In this document: positions 1-6,744 of the stretch, one piece after another
Layout: each line of letters starts with the position of its first letter
Numbering within the stretch: position 1 is the stretch's first letter
Assembly (NCBI GenBank): GCA_900548125.1
Contig: URJN01000032.1
Location: 1 to 12,704, forward strand
Source of the DNA: an uncultured Eubacteriales bacterium
GTDB taxonomy: Bacteria; Bacillota; Clostridia; Christensenellales; Aristaeellaceae
DNA length: 12,704 bases
Direction of reading: 5' to 3'
The notes under the pieces: model-generated
What the model saw: only the letters and a program-made list of their open reading frames with translations
The model's database searches: none
Told to the model about the DNA's origin: nothing
Program-made: the position numbers and the translations under genes

Positions 1-65
1 AGAAACCGTTCCTTTTTTTTTCAAATCATGAAGCGGAGAAAGGGTGCAGGAAATAAGATTCCCTG

Positions 66-85
66 AAGGGGGACAAAGCCCCCTT
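66..85 (-). terminator. GC-rich hairpin at the end of the ABC importer operon
   Basis: Two 7-base arms (66-72 and 79-85) pair perfectly around a 6-base loop and overlap the stop codon of the ATPase gene. On the minus strand the hairpin is not followed by a clean run of T, only by a mixed AT-rich tail. It may be a weak terminator or an mRNA 3'-end stabiliser. Bases 1-65 hold a T9 run at about 13-21 but no gene I can support. Confidence 0.4.
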
Positions 86-857
86 AGTTTCCACATTCGA
101 TGCTGATGGCGTTGAACTTGTCGAGAAGATCCTCAACCTTGAGGTTTTCGCGCGCCTTGCCGGAAACGTCCAGCTCCGCATGCCCCTGGTGCATCATCAG
201 AAGCCGGTCGCCGTATTCGACCGCGTAGCGGAGATTGTGCGTGACCATGATGGTCGTCAGCTGCTTTTCGCGAACGATTTTTCCGGTCAGCTGCATGATG
301 ATCTCGGCGGTCTTGGGGTCAAGCGCGGCGGTATGCTCGTCGAGAATGAGGAATTCAATGGGCGTCATCGTGCTCATCAGAAGTGCCATCGCCTGACGCT
401 GACCGCCGGAGAGATTGCCGACGCGCACGCCCATCTTGTCCTCAAGTCCCAGACCGAGCTGAGAAAGCATGGCGCGGTATTCATCGGTCTTTTTGCGGTT
501 GACGCAGGGGAGAAGGTTGAAGGGCTTGCCCTTGTTGTCCGCCATGGACATGTTTTCCAGAATTGTCATTGACGGGCATGTGCCGCGCGACGGGTCCTGA
601 TAAACGCGCCCGATGCGGCGATGACGCTTGTGTTCGGGCATGTGTGTGATGTCCTCATTGCCAATCAGAATGCGCCCTTCGTCAATCGGAATCGAGCCGC
701 AGATGATGTTGAGCAGCGAGGTTTTGCCCGAACCGTTGGAGCCGACGACGCAGACGAATTGCTTCTCCGGAATGGAAAGCGAGAAATCGTTAAACAGACA
801 GGTCTCGTTAACCGTTCCGCTCTGATAGAATTTGACGATGTTGCGAAGCTCAAGCAT
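84..857 (-). CDS. trpZ: ABC importer ATP-binding protein (TrpZ-like)
   Basis: This is the cytoplasmic ATPase that powers the importer encoded upstream. All ABC motifs are visible in the 257 residues: Walker A GSNGSGKT at 39-46, Q-loop Gln87, signature LSGGQ at 149-153, Walker B FLILDE at 169-174 and the switch His207. The stretch DEHTAALD instead of the usual DEPTSALD is typical of the COG1101 ATPases that accompany COG2984 binding proteins and COG4120 permeases. The start ATG at 857 lies inside the end of the permease gene (8-bp overlap), with a weak AAGG-type ribosome site upstream, which suggests translational coupling. It is the last gene of the T-box-controlled operon. The family is secure. 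The tryptophan assignment is inferred from the T-box leader, not from this protein. Confidence 0.9.
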   Translation of the reverse strand: MLELRNIVKFYQSGTVNETCLFNDFSLSIPEKQFVCVVGSNGSGKTSLLNIICGSIPIDEGRILIGNEDITHMPEHKRHRRIGRVYQDPSRGTCPSMTILENMSMADNKGKPFNLLPCVNRKKTDEYRAMLSQLGLGLEDKMGVRVGNLSGGQRQAMALLMSTMTPIEFLILDEHTAALDPKTAEIIMQLTGKIVREKQLTTIMVTHNLRYAVEYGDRLLMMHQGHAELDVSGKARENLKVEDLLDKFNAISIECGN

Positions 858-1728
858 GATGCTTCACCTTCTTTCGATGACCGCCGGCGACGATGATGAC
901 AAACAGCAACGCCGCCGTGACCAGTTTCAGGTCGAATGGGGACAGACCAAAGCTCAGCGCGAGGGCGACGCATCCTTTATACAGGATGGAGCCAAGGACG
1001 ACGGCTGTTGTCGCGCGGAGAAAACGCAGACCGCGCAGGAGCTGCGTGCCGACAATCACGGAAGCGACGGCGAGAACGAGCGTGCCCGTACCCATCGAGA
1101 TATCGAAATACCGCTGATATTGGCACATGATGCAGCCGGAGAGCGCGACGAGCGCGTTGGCAATCGCCAGACCGAGAATCTTGACCTTGCCGCTGTCCTT
1201 GGCGAGACTGGCGACGAGCGTCGGGTTATCGCCCGTGGCGCGAAGGAGGAAGCCTGAGCGCGTGGAGAGATACGCATCCATCAGCAGCTTGACGACAAGG
1301 GCAATCAGTGCCATCAGGATGACGGGCGCGTAGGGCTGGATGCCTGACGGAAGACCGGCAATGAACTCGTTTTTAAAGAGGGTTTGGAAGGAAAAGAGCT
1401 GCACGTTGGCGCGTCCCGCAATATGCAGGTTGACCGAGTAAAGACCGGTCATGACGATGATGCCGGAAAGCAGGTCGCGCACATGGAAGCGGACGTGGAT
1501 GATGCCGGTGACCGCGCCCGCCGCCGCGCCTGCAAGGAGAGAGGCGGGGAGCGTCCAGAGCGGGTTGATGCCGCCGGAAATCATCAGTGCCGTAACCGCT
1601 GCACCGAGAGGAAACGACGAATCGACCGTCATATCCGGAAAATCGAGAATTTTGAACGTGATATACACGCCGAGGGCAAGGATTGAGTAAATCAATCCCT
1701 GCTCAAGCACGCCAAGCAACTGCGCCAT
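850..1728 (-). CDS. trpY: ABC importer permease (TrpY-like)
   Basis: A 292-residue, very hydrophobic protein with about eight membrane segments. It resembles the branched-chain-amino-acid type permeases (COG4120 group). The N-terminal part, with the stretch ILDFPDMTVDSSFPLGAA, is typical of this group, and a conserved cytoplasmic region near the middle (RATGDNPTLVASLAKD) probably contacts the ATPase. It forms the membrane channel of the importer together with the binding protein and the ATPase. The start ATG at 1728 has a GGAGG site 6 bases upstream. The gene follows the binding-protein gene after an unusually long 197-base gap that contains a strong hairpin, and it overlaps the ATPase gene by 8 bp. 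The family call is firm; the substrate is inferred from the T-box leader. Confidence 0.88.
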   Translation of the reverse strand: MAQLLGVLEQGLIYSILALGVYITFKILDFPDMTVDSSFPLGAAVTALMISGGINPLWTLPASLLAGAAAGAVTGIIHVRFHVRDLLSGIIVMTGLYSVNLHIAGRANVQLFSFQTLFKNEFIAGLPSGIQPYAPVILMALIALVVKLLMDAYLSTRSGFLLRATGDNPTLVASLAKDSGKVKILGLAIANALVALSGCIMCQYQRYFDISMGTGTLVLAVASVIVGTQLLRGLRFLRATTAVVLGSILYKGCVALALSFGLSPFDLKLVTAALLFVIIVAGGHRKKVKHHA

Positions 1729-1750
1729 GGTAAACCTCCGTCAGACGCAA

Positions 1751-1783
1751 GCGCACGCACAAGGCTGACCTTGTGCGCTGCGC
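1751..1783 (-). other. Strong intercistronic hairpin between binding protein and permease genes
   Basis: Arms 1756-1764 and 1769-1777 (9 bp, perfect) close on a 4-base loop. The stem continues with 1751-1755 pairing to 1779-1783 across one bulged base, giving 14 pairs. There is no T-run after it on the minus strand, so it is not a usual terminator. It lies a few bases before the permease ribosome site. Likely roles are protecting the 3' end of the binding-protein mRNA or lowering permease translation, so that more binding protein than membrane parts is made. That role is inference. Confidence 0.55.
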
Positions 1784-1925
1784 CGCGTAGTATATTTGTT
1801 ATGGAACGTATGGAGAATTGTCCGAATCTCTCGCGAACTTATCTTGCTGAAGCAGCCGTAAAGAGGAGGGTAGGTTCGGAAAACTCAGCTTTAGGGGAGC
1901 GTGAGGAGTCAAGCCTCGTCGCTCT

Positions 1926-2891
1926 TTACTCCGCCTCGATTGCGCGGGCGGCGAGATCGTCGGAAAGAACGATGCCGAAACGGGCGAGTGCTTCGGAGTT
2001 GATGTACAGGCTCGGGTCGGAAATGACCTCATATGCCATATCGCTTGCCTTCGCTTCGCCGGTCAGCACCTTCGCCGCCATCAGACCCGTCTGGCGTCCG
2101 AGCGCGACGTAGTCAAGACCTTCGGCGGCAACACAGCCCAGCTTGACCTGCTCGATTTCGGAGCCGAAAACCGACTTGCCCGCGGCGTTCGCCTTATCCA
2201 GAACGAGAGCCAGAGCGGAAACAACGGTATTGTCGGTGAGGTTGGTCATGCAGTCCACCTTCGGGAGCAGCGCGTCAAGCGCGAGCGGGATATCGGAAGA
2301 AGTGCTGATACCGGATTCGACGATTTCAAAGCCATAATCCGGCGCAAGGGATTTGTAGGTTTCGATGGTAGAGAGGGAATTGACCTCGCTGGTCGTGTAG
2401 AGGATGCCGATCGCCTTGGCGTCGGGGAGCATGGCGCGAATCGTGGCAAGCTGAGCGGCAACAGGCAGAGCGTCCGACGTGCCGGTCACTTCTCCGGCGG
2501 CTTTGCCGTTTGCGTCGGCGAAACCGGCAGAAACCGGATCGGAAACGGCAGTGTAAATCGTCGGGATGGTATCGCCGGCGGCGTTGTAGCAGGCCTGCGC
2601 CATCGGGGTTGCAATGCCAACCATCAGATCGACAGGCTTGGCGGCGAACTGCGCGGCAATCTGCTGGGCGATGCCCATATCCGCCTGCGCGTTTTGATAG
2701 ATAATGGTCAAATTGTCACCCTCGACCAGTCCGGCCTCAGCTAAACCCTCGACAAAACCGGTGCGGCAGTTATCCAGAGAACCATGCTCGGCGAACTGAC
2801 CGATGCCGACAGTGTAGTTTTCTGCGGCGGCAAAGGCGGCGGATGCGGTAAGAACGAGAGTAGCGGCGACAGCGATCATGCGCTTCATCAT
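1926..2891 (-). CDS. trpX: ABC importer substrate-binding protein (TrpX-like)
   Basis: A 321-residue exported binding protein of the COG2984/PF04392 type. It begins with a signal peptide (basic MMKRM, hydrophobic core, AFA-type cleavage near residue 21) and the mature part opens with a strand of the form YTVGIGQFAEHGSLD. No lipobox cysteine is visible, so membrane anchoring is not obvious. I chose the ATG at 2891 rather than the upstream in-frame ATG at 2981. It has AGGAGG 7 bases upstream and begins exactly with the signal peptide, whereas 2981 lies inside the leader beside the attenuator. It is the first gene after the T-box attenuator, so its expression should rise when charged tRNA-Trp is scarce. 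In streptococci the homologous TrpXYZ set is also T-box controlled. Substrate: tryptophan or a related aromatic amino acid, by inference. Confidence 0.88.
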   Translation of the reverse strand: MMKRMIAVAATLVLTASAAFAAAENYTVGIGQFAEHGSLDNCRTGFVEGLAEAGLVEGDNLTIIYQNAQADMGIAQQIAAQFAAKPVDLMVGIATPMAQACYNAAGDTIPTIYTAVSDPVSAGFADANGKAAGEVTGTSDALPVAAQLATIRAMLPDAKAIGILYTTSEVNSLSTIETYKSLAPDYGFEIVESGISTSSDIPLALDALLPKVDCMTNLTDNTVVSALALVLDKANAAGKSVFGSEIEQVKLGCVAAEGLDYVALGRQTGLMAAKVLTGEAKASDMAYEVISDPSLYINSEALARFGIVLSDDLAARAIEAE

Positions 2892-2964
2892 AGGAATACC
2901 TCCTGCTTTCTGGGCGTTCAGCCCGGTCGATTGGTTAGGAGCGGGAAAGCGGGGGAATATGGGT

Positions 2965-3003
2965 AAAAGAAAACGCCCCATGTTCCCTAAAGAACATGAG
3001 GCG
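2965..3003 (-). terminator. T-box intrinsic terminator (attenuator)
   Basis: On the minus strand, arms 3003-2992 and 2985-2974 pair over 12 bp (one G-U pair) around a 6-base loop and are followed by TTTTCTTTT (2973-2965). The 5' arm contains CTCAT (3000-2996), which is also the 3' strand of the antiterminator, so the two structures exclude each other. This is the off-state of the riboswitch. Confidence 0.93.
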
Positions 3004-3249
3004 GAAAAATCATTTCCGTGGTGCCACTCATCTTGGTCGAATCGACCCGCTCACCCCGTACCATCATACGGTGCAGCTTGATAACGGATCTGCGTCCCGT
3101 TTCTGTCTAATAAGGCGGAAGCCCGTTGACAGAACCCTCGGAAAGTCCATTTCAAAAGCTCCGCTATACCGCACTCCCAGCAACGGCGGCTCTCTGTCAT
3201 AGAACAGCGCTCTTTACTTCTCTTTCCTCAAACGGTTTGTGTTTGGTTT
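2965..3249 (-). promoter_or_regulatory. T-box riboswitch, specifier UGG (tryptophan)
   Basis: The leader of the importer operon shows every part of a classical T-box. The base of Stem I is GGAAAG paired to CTTTCC. Above it is a specifier loop with the AGTA-type 5' side and GAAATGGA on the 3' side, then the conserved AGAGAGC region. The specifier next to the closing helix is TGG (3149-3147) followed by A, which reads Trp. Stem II is TTCTGTC/GACAGAA. A Stem IIA/B-like AACGG/CCGTT pairing and Stem III (CCGTA/TACGG) follow. In the antiterminator, ATGAG (3031-3027) pairs with CTCAT (3000-2996), CGGAAA pairs with TTTCCG, and the bulge begins TGGC (3026-3023). The fourth bulge base C matches discriminator G73, as found in bacterial tRNA-Trp. 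Uncharged tRNA-Trp should stabilise the antiterminator and allow transcription of the importer. Confidence 0.93.
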
Positions 3250-3255
3250 GATTGC

Positions 3256-3284
3256 ATTATAGAAGACCTCAACAGCTTTGTCAA
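3256..3284 (-). promoter_or_regulatory. SigA promoter of the importer operon
   Basis: Perfect consensus on the minus strand: -35 TTGACA (3284-3279), 17-base spacer, -10 TATAAT (3261-3256). The start of transcription is expected near 3249, just before the T-box Stem I. A full-strength promoter is what one expects when control is by attenuation. Confidence 0.93.
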
Positions 3285-3503
3285 CCCCCTAATTTCAAAA
3301 AATCAAAAAAGTTTTGAAAAGACTGCTTGTAAAATGAGGTTAAACGAAAAGAAACCCATAGCCGAGCTAAGCGTGACAGAGCTTTTTTGCAAGCTTTAGC
3401 GGAAGCAGCGAGCAAAAAACGGAAGAATTTGGGATGAATGTGCGTATGTCAGTCGTTTTGTATGCAGAGGACGCCGAAGGCGGAGAAACGGGAGGAGAAC
3501 GGG
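3285..3503. other. Intergenic region before the secreted pair
   Basis: AT-rich from 3285 to about 3360. I found no convincing -35/-10 pair for the gene starting at 3504. A TAAAAT at 3330-3335 lacks a partner at the right distance. The stretch around 3376-3416 resembles the repeat downstream of the same gene pair. In-frame codons from 3438 to 3503 lack a ribosome site and are judged non-coding. Confidence 0.5.
3376..3416 (+). repeat. Possible degenerate third copy of the 6212/6308 repeat
   Basis: This stretch shares with the copy at 6308 the blocks GAGCT, then four bases, TGCA, then CTTxxGCxGAAG and AGCAAAA, in the same order and orientation but with two small length differences. Identity is modest, so the match is suggestive only. 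Confidence 0.3.
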
Positions 3504-4634
3504 ATGAAACGAATCGCTGTTTTGTGTTTGCTGCTGCTTTGCGTGCGGGCGGCATGGGCGGAGGATTTTTCCGCTTATGAGATCAAGACTCATGGGTTTC
3601 CGGTTTTTGCGCCGAGTGTCATCATGGACAATGGCGATCTGCTTTTCCATACCTGGGATGACCGAGCGGGTACAATCGGGGAAGACCATCCGTGGCATTT
3701 GGAGTGGATGCGCGATGGAAACGTGTATCGGGATTTTCCGTATACGAACGACGATTCGTGTTCGTGGAACGCATCGTCCTTTATGCCGATCGGCGATGAA
3801 TGCTATGTAATCGTGCCGGATTCATCTCGGAAGAGTGGAGAAGGGGCGAACGGTTCGATGCTTGAGGTTTATCGCTGGACGGATGCGGGCATGGAGCGGA
3901 TCGCGGCGATTGAGGATTGCGCAGCGGGGGATATTGCGGTACTGCGTGGGGCGTTTGCCGTATGGAAAAGGGAAAGCGGCACGATGCGGATCAATCGGTA
4001 CGAGGGTACGCCATTGCAGACGTATCAGCTCAAGCCGGAAAACCAGATGATACAGGTTTTGGAAGCGGAGGACGGGACGCTGTATGCGCTGATTGTAGAT
4101 TACCGTAACGCGGATTGGGCATATACGGTTTATGCGTTAAAGGATGGAGCTGTTCTCTGGCAGCGTGAATATCAGGACTATGTGGGCATGAAATGCCCGG
4201 GGGATGGATACCTGTATATTCTCAAGCTGGAAGGCGAGGGGGATTACAAAGCGATTCAGATTGAACGTTTGGACGCGGAGGGAAACGCGGCGATGAGCCG
4301 AACGCTGTCCGCGGACAGACTTGTGCTTTCCTGCGGCATGACGGTTCATCCGGAAAACGGGCGGCTGATGCTTTTTGGAAAAGGCGTTGCGGCTTCGCGC
4401 AACCAATACAACGTATATGTTATGGAATTGGATCAGGATATGCGGGAAATATCGGTCGATGTCCGTCGATTCTGCTACAAGAAGGATTACAGCTTTTCGG
4501 TTTGCCCGATGCCTGATGGAAGCGTCAGCCTATTCAGCAACGGTTCCGGCGATGAACAGCAGGAAGGCGTGCCCGTGATGGTTCCATTTGAGGCGCTGCA
4601 ACAAACAGACCGAAACGGAATCGAGCTTCGCTGA
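3504..4634 (+). CDS. Secreted protein of unknown function, beta-propeller-like composition
   Basis: I do not recognise this 376-residue protein. It begins with a clear signal peptide (MKR, a leucine-rich core, RAAWA then ED), so it is exported. The mature part is rich in Trp, Tyr, Asp and Gly. It carries repeated short strand-turn patterns of the type LYALIVD, VYALKDG, YLYILKLEG and LMLFGKG, each about 40-50 residues apart, which suggests a beta-propeller or similar repeat fold. No cell-wall anchor, lipobox or catalytic motif is visible. I chose the ATG at 3504 because it has GGAGGA 8 bases upstream and opens the signal peptide; an in-frame ATG at 3438 would bury it. The second secreted gene follows 61 bases later with no terminator between, so the two are probably co-transcribed. 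Confidence 0.8.
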   Translation: MKRIAVLCLLLLCVRAAWAEDFSAYEIKTHGFPVFAPSVIMDNGDLLFHTWDDRAGTIGEDHPWHLEWMRDGNVYRDFPYTNDDSCSWNASSFMPIGDECYVIVPDSSRKSGEGANGSMLEVYRWTDAGMERIAAIEDCAAGDIAVLRGAFAVWKRESGTMRINRYEGTPLQTYQLKPENQMIQVLEAEDGTLYALIVDYRNADWAYTVYALKDGAVLWQREYQDYVGMKCPGDGYLYILKLEGEGDYKAIQIERLDAEGNAAMSRTLSADRLVLSCGMTVHPENGRLMLFGKGVAASRNQYNVYVMELDQDMREISVDVRRFCYKKDYSFSVCPMPDGSVSLFSNGSGDEQQEGVPVMVPFEALQQTDRNGIELR

Positions 4635-4695
4635 CGGAATTCGAAAAAGCGCAAATGGCGGGGACATTGCCTAATCAGAAACGGAGGGCGGAAAC

Positions 4696-6210
4696 GTGAT
4701 GAAACGGTTTGCGGTGAAGATGCTGGCGGCTGTGCTGCTCATGGCGGTGAGCGCAGTCGGTCTTGCACAGGACAATCAGAATGAGAAAATCATTGCGGCG
4801 GTTCAGGCATTGTGCGGCGAAAATGTTCAGGTGCTTTCCAGCAGCGCGTGCGGCAGCAGGGGCGCGGCTGTTGTGCGTGAAGCGGACGGATACAGCCTGT
4901 ATGTGCTTTCCGAAGAGAACGGACAGTGGAAAACCGTATTCCGCAATCCCCATGCGGCGAGGGAGAACAGCAGCGTCTATTTGGATACGGATGAACTGCT
5001 GATCCTCAGCTGGCAGGAGGGGAGCATGTTTAAGCAATACTATTTCAGGTGGAAGGATGCGTGGACGCTCAGCTCGGTGATCGATTATGACACGATACCC
5101 GATGAATACGACGGCTTGACGGAGTATCTGACCGATTGGACAGCCGATGCGATTCGCAGCGAAATCTGCTATACGGACAGGGAAGGCAACGTGCTGAATA
5201 CCCGAAAAACCGCCGAGCTGCCGAATGTACTGAGCCGCGAGGCGTGTCTGCTTGAAAACTTTGACGCAAACCAGCCGCCTTTTACCGGAAGCGGCTATCT
5301 GCCTGATGATTTGCAGGGCGAGAGTGACATTTTGAAAAAGGTGTTTGAATGGGTGGCTCCGCCCGACTATACCTATGCGGACGGACTGCTGGAGGGGGCG
5401 AAGCTGCAATTCATTGCGGACAAGGCGGACGGGACGCGTGTGCTGCTGTGCGGCTGGTTTGATGGGACGGAAGGCTGGGGACTCACGGAAAGCACGCCTC
5501 TGCCTGCCGGAACGGAAATCGGAATCGAGAACTTCGTCGATACGCTGAATTTGGGGCTGAAGGGATACGGCGTGAGCATCGGCAGGAGAGCGGACGGAAA
5601 ATGGGGCGCTGTCGGCGCACTGGGTGAGGATTATTTTGCGCTGGGCAGCTGTTGGGTGAGCGACGGGACTTTGTGGTGGAACGCCGATCCGGCAATCGGC
5701 ACGACGCCGTGGAACGACATCACCTGCATGGACTGGGAATCCCTTCCGCGCAGCATGGATGAAGCCAAGGCGATGCTGGATCCGAGCGGATGGGCTACGC
5801 CGAACAACCCCGACCCGAAGGACAGGCTTCATCTGCGGGAGCATCCGGACAAGAACAGCCGCTCTCTCGGCAAATACTACAACGGCACGCCGCTTCGCGT
5901 GATTGCGCGGGAGGGCGATTTTACAAAGGTGCGCATCGGCAATCAGGTAGGCTACATGATGACGAAATACCTTCTGTTTGGCGAAGCGATCAACCGACAG
6001 GAAACGGCGCTGCGCGGAAAAATAAGCGTCAATCCCGTGACCCAAATTCTCTGGTACGGGGAAGCCGAAGAAGAGGACATCATGAGCGACGAGGTGAATG
6101 GGCTGCTGATCGTCGGCGTGGCGGAGGACAGATGGTATTGGGTATGGGATCCCTATGAGAATCGCTTTGGGCGAATTTTACAGAGCGAGCTTTGGGACGG
6201 AAACGGCTAA
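4696..6210 (+). CDS. Secreted protein with C-terminal SH3-like domain
   Basis: A protein of about 504 residues with a signal peptide (MMKRF, hydrophobic core, cleavage near VGLAQ). The first 370 or so residues are an acidic, Trp- and Tyr-rich region I cannot assign. Residues about 376-426 form a bacterial SH3 (SH3_3-type) domain: LHLREHPDKNSRSLG, then GTPLRVI, FTKVRIG and VGYMMTKYL. Such domains usually bind peptidoglycan or cell-wall peptides, so a cell-envelope location is likely. A further 75 residues follow, with another strand-rich segment ending in a Trp-containing motif. The start is GTG at 4696 (8 bases from GGAGG) or the next codon, ATG 4699; the protein differs by one residue. Together with the gene at 3504 it forms a two-gene secreted unit. 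Its function is unknown. Confidence 0.82.
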   Translation: MMKRFAVKMLAAVLLMAVSAVGLAQDNQNEKIIAAVQALCGENVQVLSSSACGSRGAAVVREADGYSLYVLSEENGQWKTVFRNPHAARENSSVYLDTDELLILSWQEGSMFKQYYFRWKDAWTLSSVIDYDTIPDEYDGLTEYLTDWTADAIRSEICYTDREGNVLNTRKTAELPNVLSREACLLENFDANQPPFTGSGYLPDDLQGESDILKKVFEWVAPPDYTYADGLLEGAKLQFIADKADGTRVLLCGWFDGTEGWGLTESTPLPAGTEIGIENFVDTLNLGLKGYGVSIGRRADGKWGAVGALGEDYFALGSCWVSDGTLWWNADPAIGTTPWNDITCMDWESLPRSMDEAKAMLDPSGWATPNNPDPKDRLHLREHPDKNSRSLGKYYNGTPLRVIAREGDFTKVRIGNQVGYMMTKYLLFGEAINRQETALRGKISVNPVTQILWYGEAEEEDIMSDEVNGLLIVGVAEDRWYWVWDPYENRFGRILQSELWDGNG

Positions 6211-6211
6211 G

Positions 6212-6307
6212 CGGGCTGAGTCCGCCTGCACTTCCGCCGAAGTTAGCAAAGCATGGAAACCTTGCGCACGCGGGCGATTTCGTGCAACCGCCTAAGTGTT
6301 GCCGAAT
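6212..6307 (+). repeat. Imperfect 96-bp tandem repeat, unit 1
   Basis: The first 39 bases (6212-6250) match 6308-6346 at 34 of 39 positions by direct reading. The rest of the unit is weaker but keeps recognisable similarity. The unit starts two bases after the stop codon of the SH3 protein gene. The open reading it gives is low-complexity and lacks its own ribosome site, so I treat it as a non-coding repeat. Confidence 0.65.
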
Positions 6308-6392
6308 CGGGCTGAGCTCGCCTGCACTTCTGCCGAAGGAAGCAAAATGCCAACGTTTTACTCAGGCGGACAGGTTGCCACAATCTCCAAGA
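6308..6392 (+). repeat. Imperfect 96-bp tandem repeat, unit 2
   Basis: Second unit, offset exactly 96 bases from the first. The conserved core is CGGGCTGAG, then CGCCTGCACTTC, GCCGAAG and AGCAAA. The right end fades out shortly before the terminator at 6400, so the stated end is approximate. Confidence 0.6.
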
Positions 6393-6399
6393 AATAACA

Positions 6400-6436
6400 A
6401 AAATCCCCGTTGCGTTGAACACGCGGCGGGGATTTT
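6400..6436. terminator. Bidirectional intrinsic terminator
   Basis: Arms 6400-6415 and 6421-6436 pair over 16 bp (two G-T pairs) around a 5-base loop. The outer AAAA/TTTT ends give T-runs on both strands. On the minus strand it ends the DUF1858 gene (12 bases after its stop), with TTTTTGTTATTT following. On the plus strand it ends the secreted two-gene unit. This is the strongest terminator in the window. Confidence 0.93.
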
Positions 6437-6447
6437 GAAATTTGGAA

Positions 6448-6654
6448 TTACTTGCTCTCTTTGCTCGCAAAGTAATCGTTGAGCGCGGCGACGAGCGCGT
6501 CGGCGTCAATGCCGTGAACCATGCTCGCTTCGGCGATGGACTCAGCGGAAGCATGCGGGCAGTACAGGCAGTGCATGCCGTAGGACATGAACACCGGAGC
6601 AACTTCGGGATCCATGCGCATCACTTCGGCGATGGACATTTCAGGCGTAATCAT
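6448..6654 (-). CDS. DUF1858 domain mini-protein with CxxC motif
   Basis: A 68-residue cytoplasmic protein that is essentially one DUF1858 domain, as in the N-terminal part of ScdA/RIC-like proteins and the hybrid-cluster-associated family. It starts MITPEMSIAEVM, has a central GMHCLYCP (Cys29 and Cys32) and ends with a helix. In the family the CxxC is thought to act in redox or metal-centre handling; the exact role of these single-domain proteins is not settled. The start ATG at 6654 follows AGAGGG by 9 bases. It has its own promoter (6705-6733) and terminator (6400-6436), so it is a monocistronic unit of about 300 bases. It lies beside a glycyl-radical-like gene, which suits an anaerobic redox context. 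Confidence 0.88.
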   Translation of the reverse strand: MITPEMSIAEVMRMDPEVAPVFMSYGMHCLYCPHASAESIAEASMVHGIDADALVAALNDYFASKESK

Positions 6655-6704
6655 CGGGAAATCCCTCTTTCTATATCGGATTTGGCGGGTTAAAACCCTC
6701 TACA

Positions 6705-6733
6705 ATCATACAACATCTTTCCCGTTCTGGCAA
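6705..6733 (-). promoter_or_regulatory. Promoter of the DUF1858 gene, with overlapping inverted repeat
   Basis: -35 TTGCCA (6733-6728), 17-base spacer, -10 TATGAT (6710-6705). A 6-bp inverted repeat, TTTCCC/GGGAAA (6734-6739 with 6718-6723), flanks the -35 element. It could be an operator, or a weak terminator for the upstream gene. Confidence 0.75.
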
Positions 6734-6744
6734 GGGAAAATGCG

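Noticed and set aside
1784..1815. TATACT-like -10 element for a second promoter before the permease gene
   Set aside because: No acceptable -35 sequence lies 16-18 bases upstream on the minus strand.
2892..2981. In-frame upstream ATG extending the binding protein by 30 residues
   Set aside because: It would put a Pro-rich stretch before the signal peptide and starts next to the attenuator hairpin. The ATG at 2891 has an ideal AGGAGG.
4675..6045. 456-codon open frame on the minus strand
   Set aside because: It lies wholly opposite the SH3 protein gene, has no ribosome site, and its translation is rich in Arg, His and Gln with no known motif. The plus-strand gene has a signal peptide and a domain.
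6212..6346. CRISPR array or small protein from the repeated sequence
   Set aside because: There are only two imperfect units, with no short identical repeats and unique spacers. The possible short reading frame has no ribosome site of its own.
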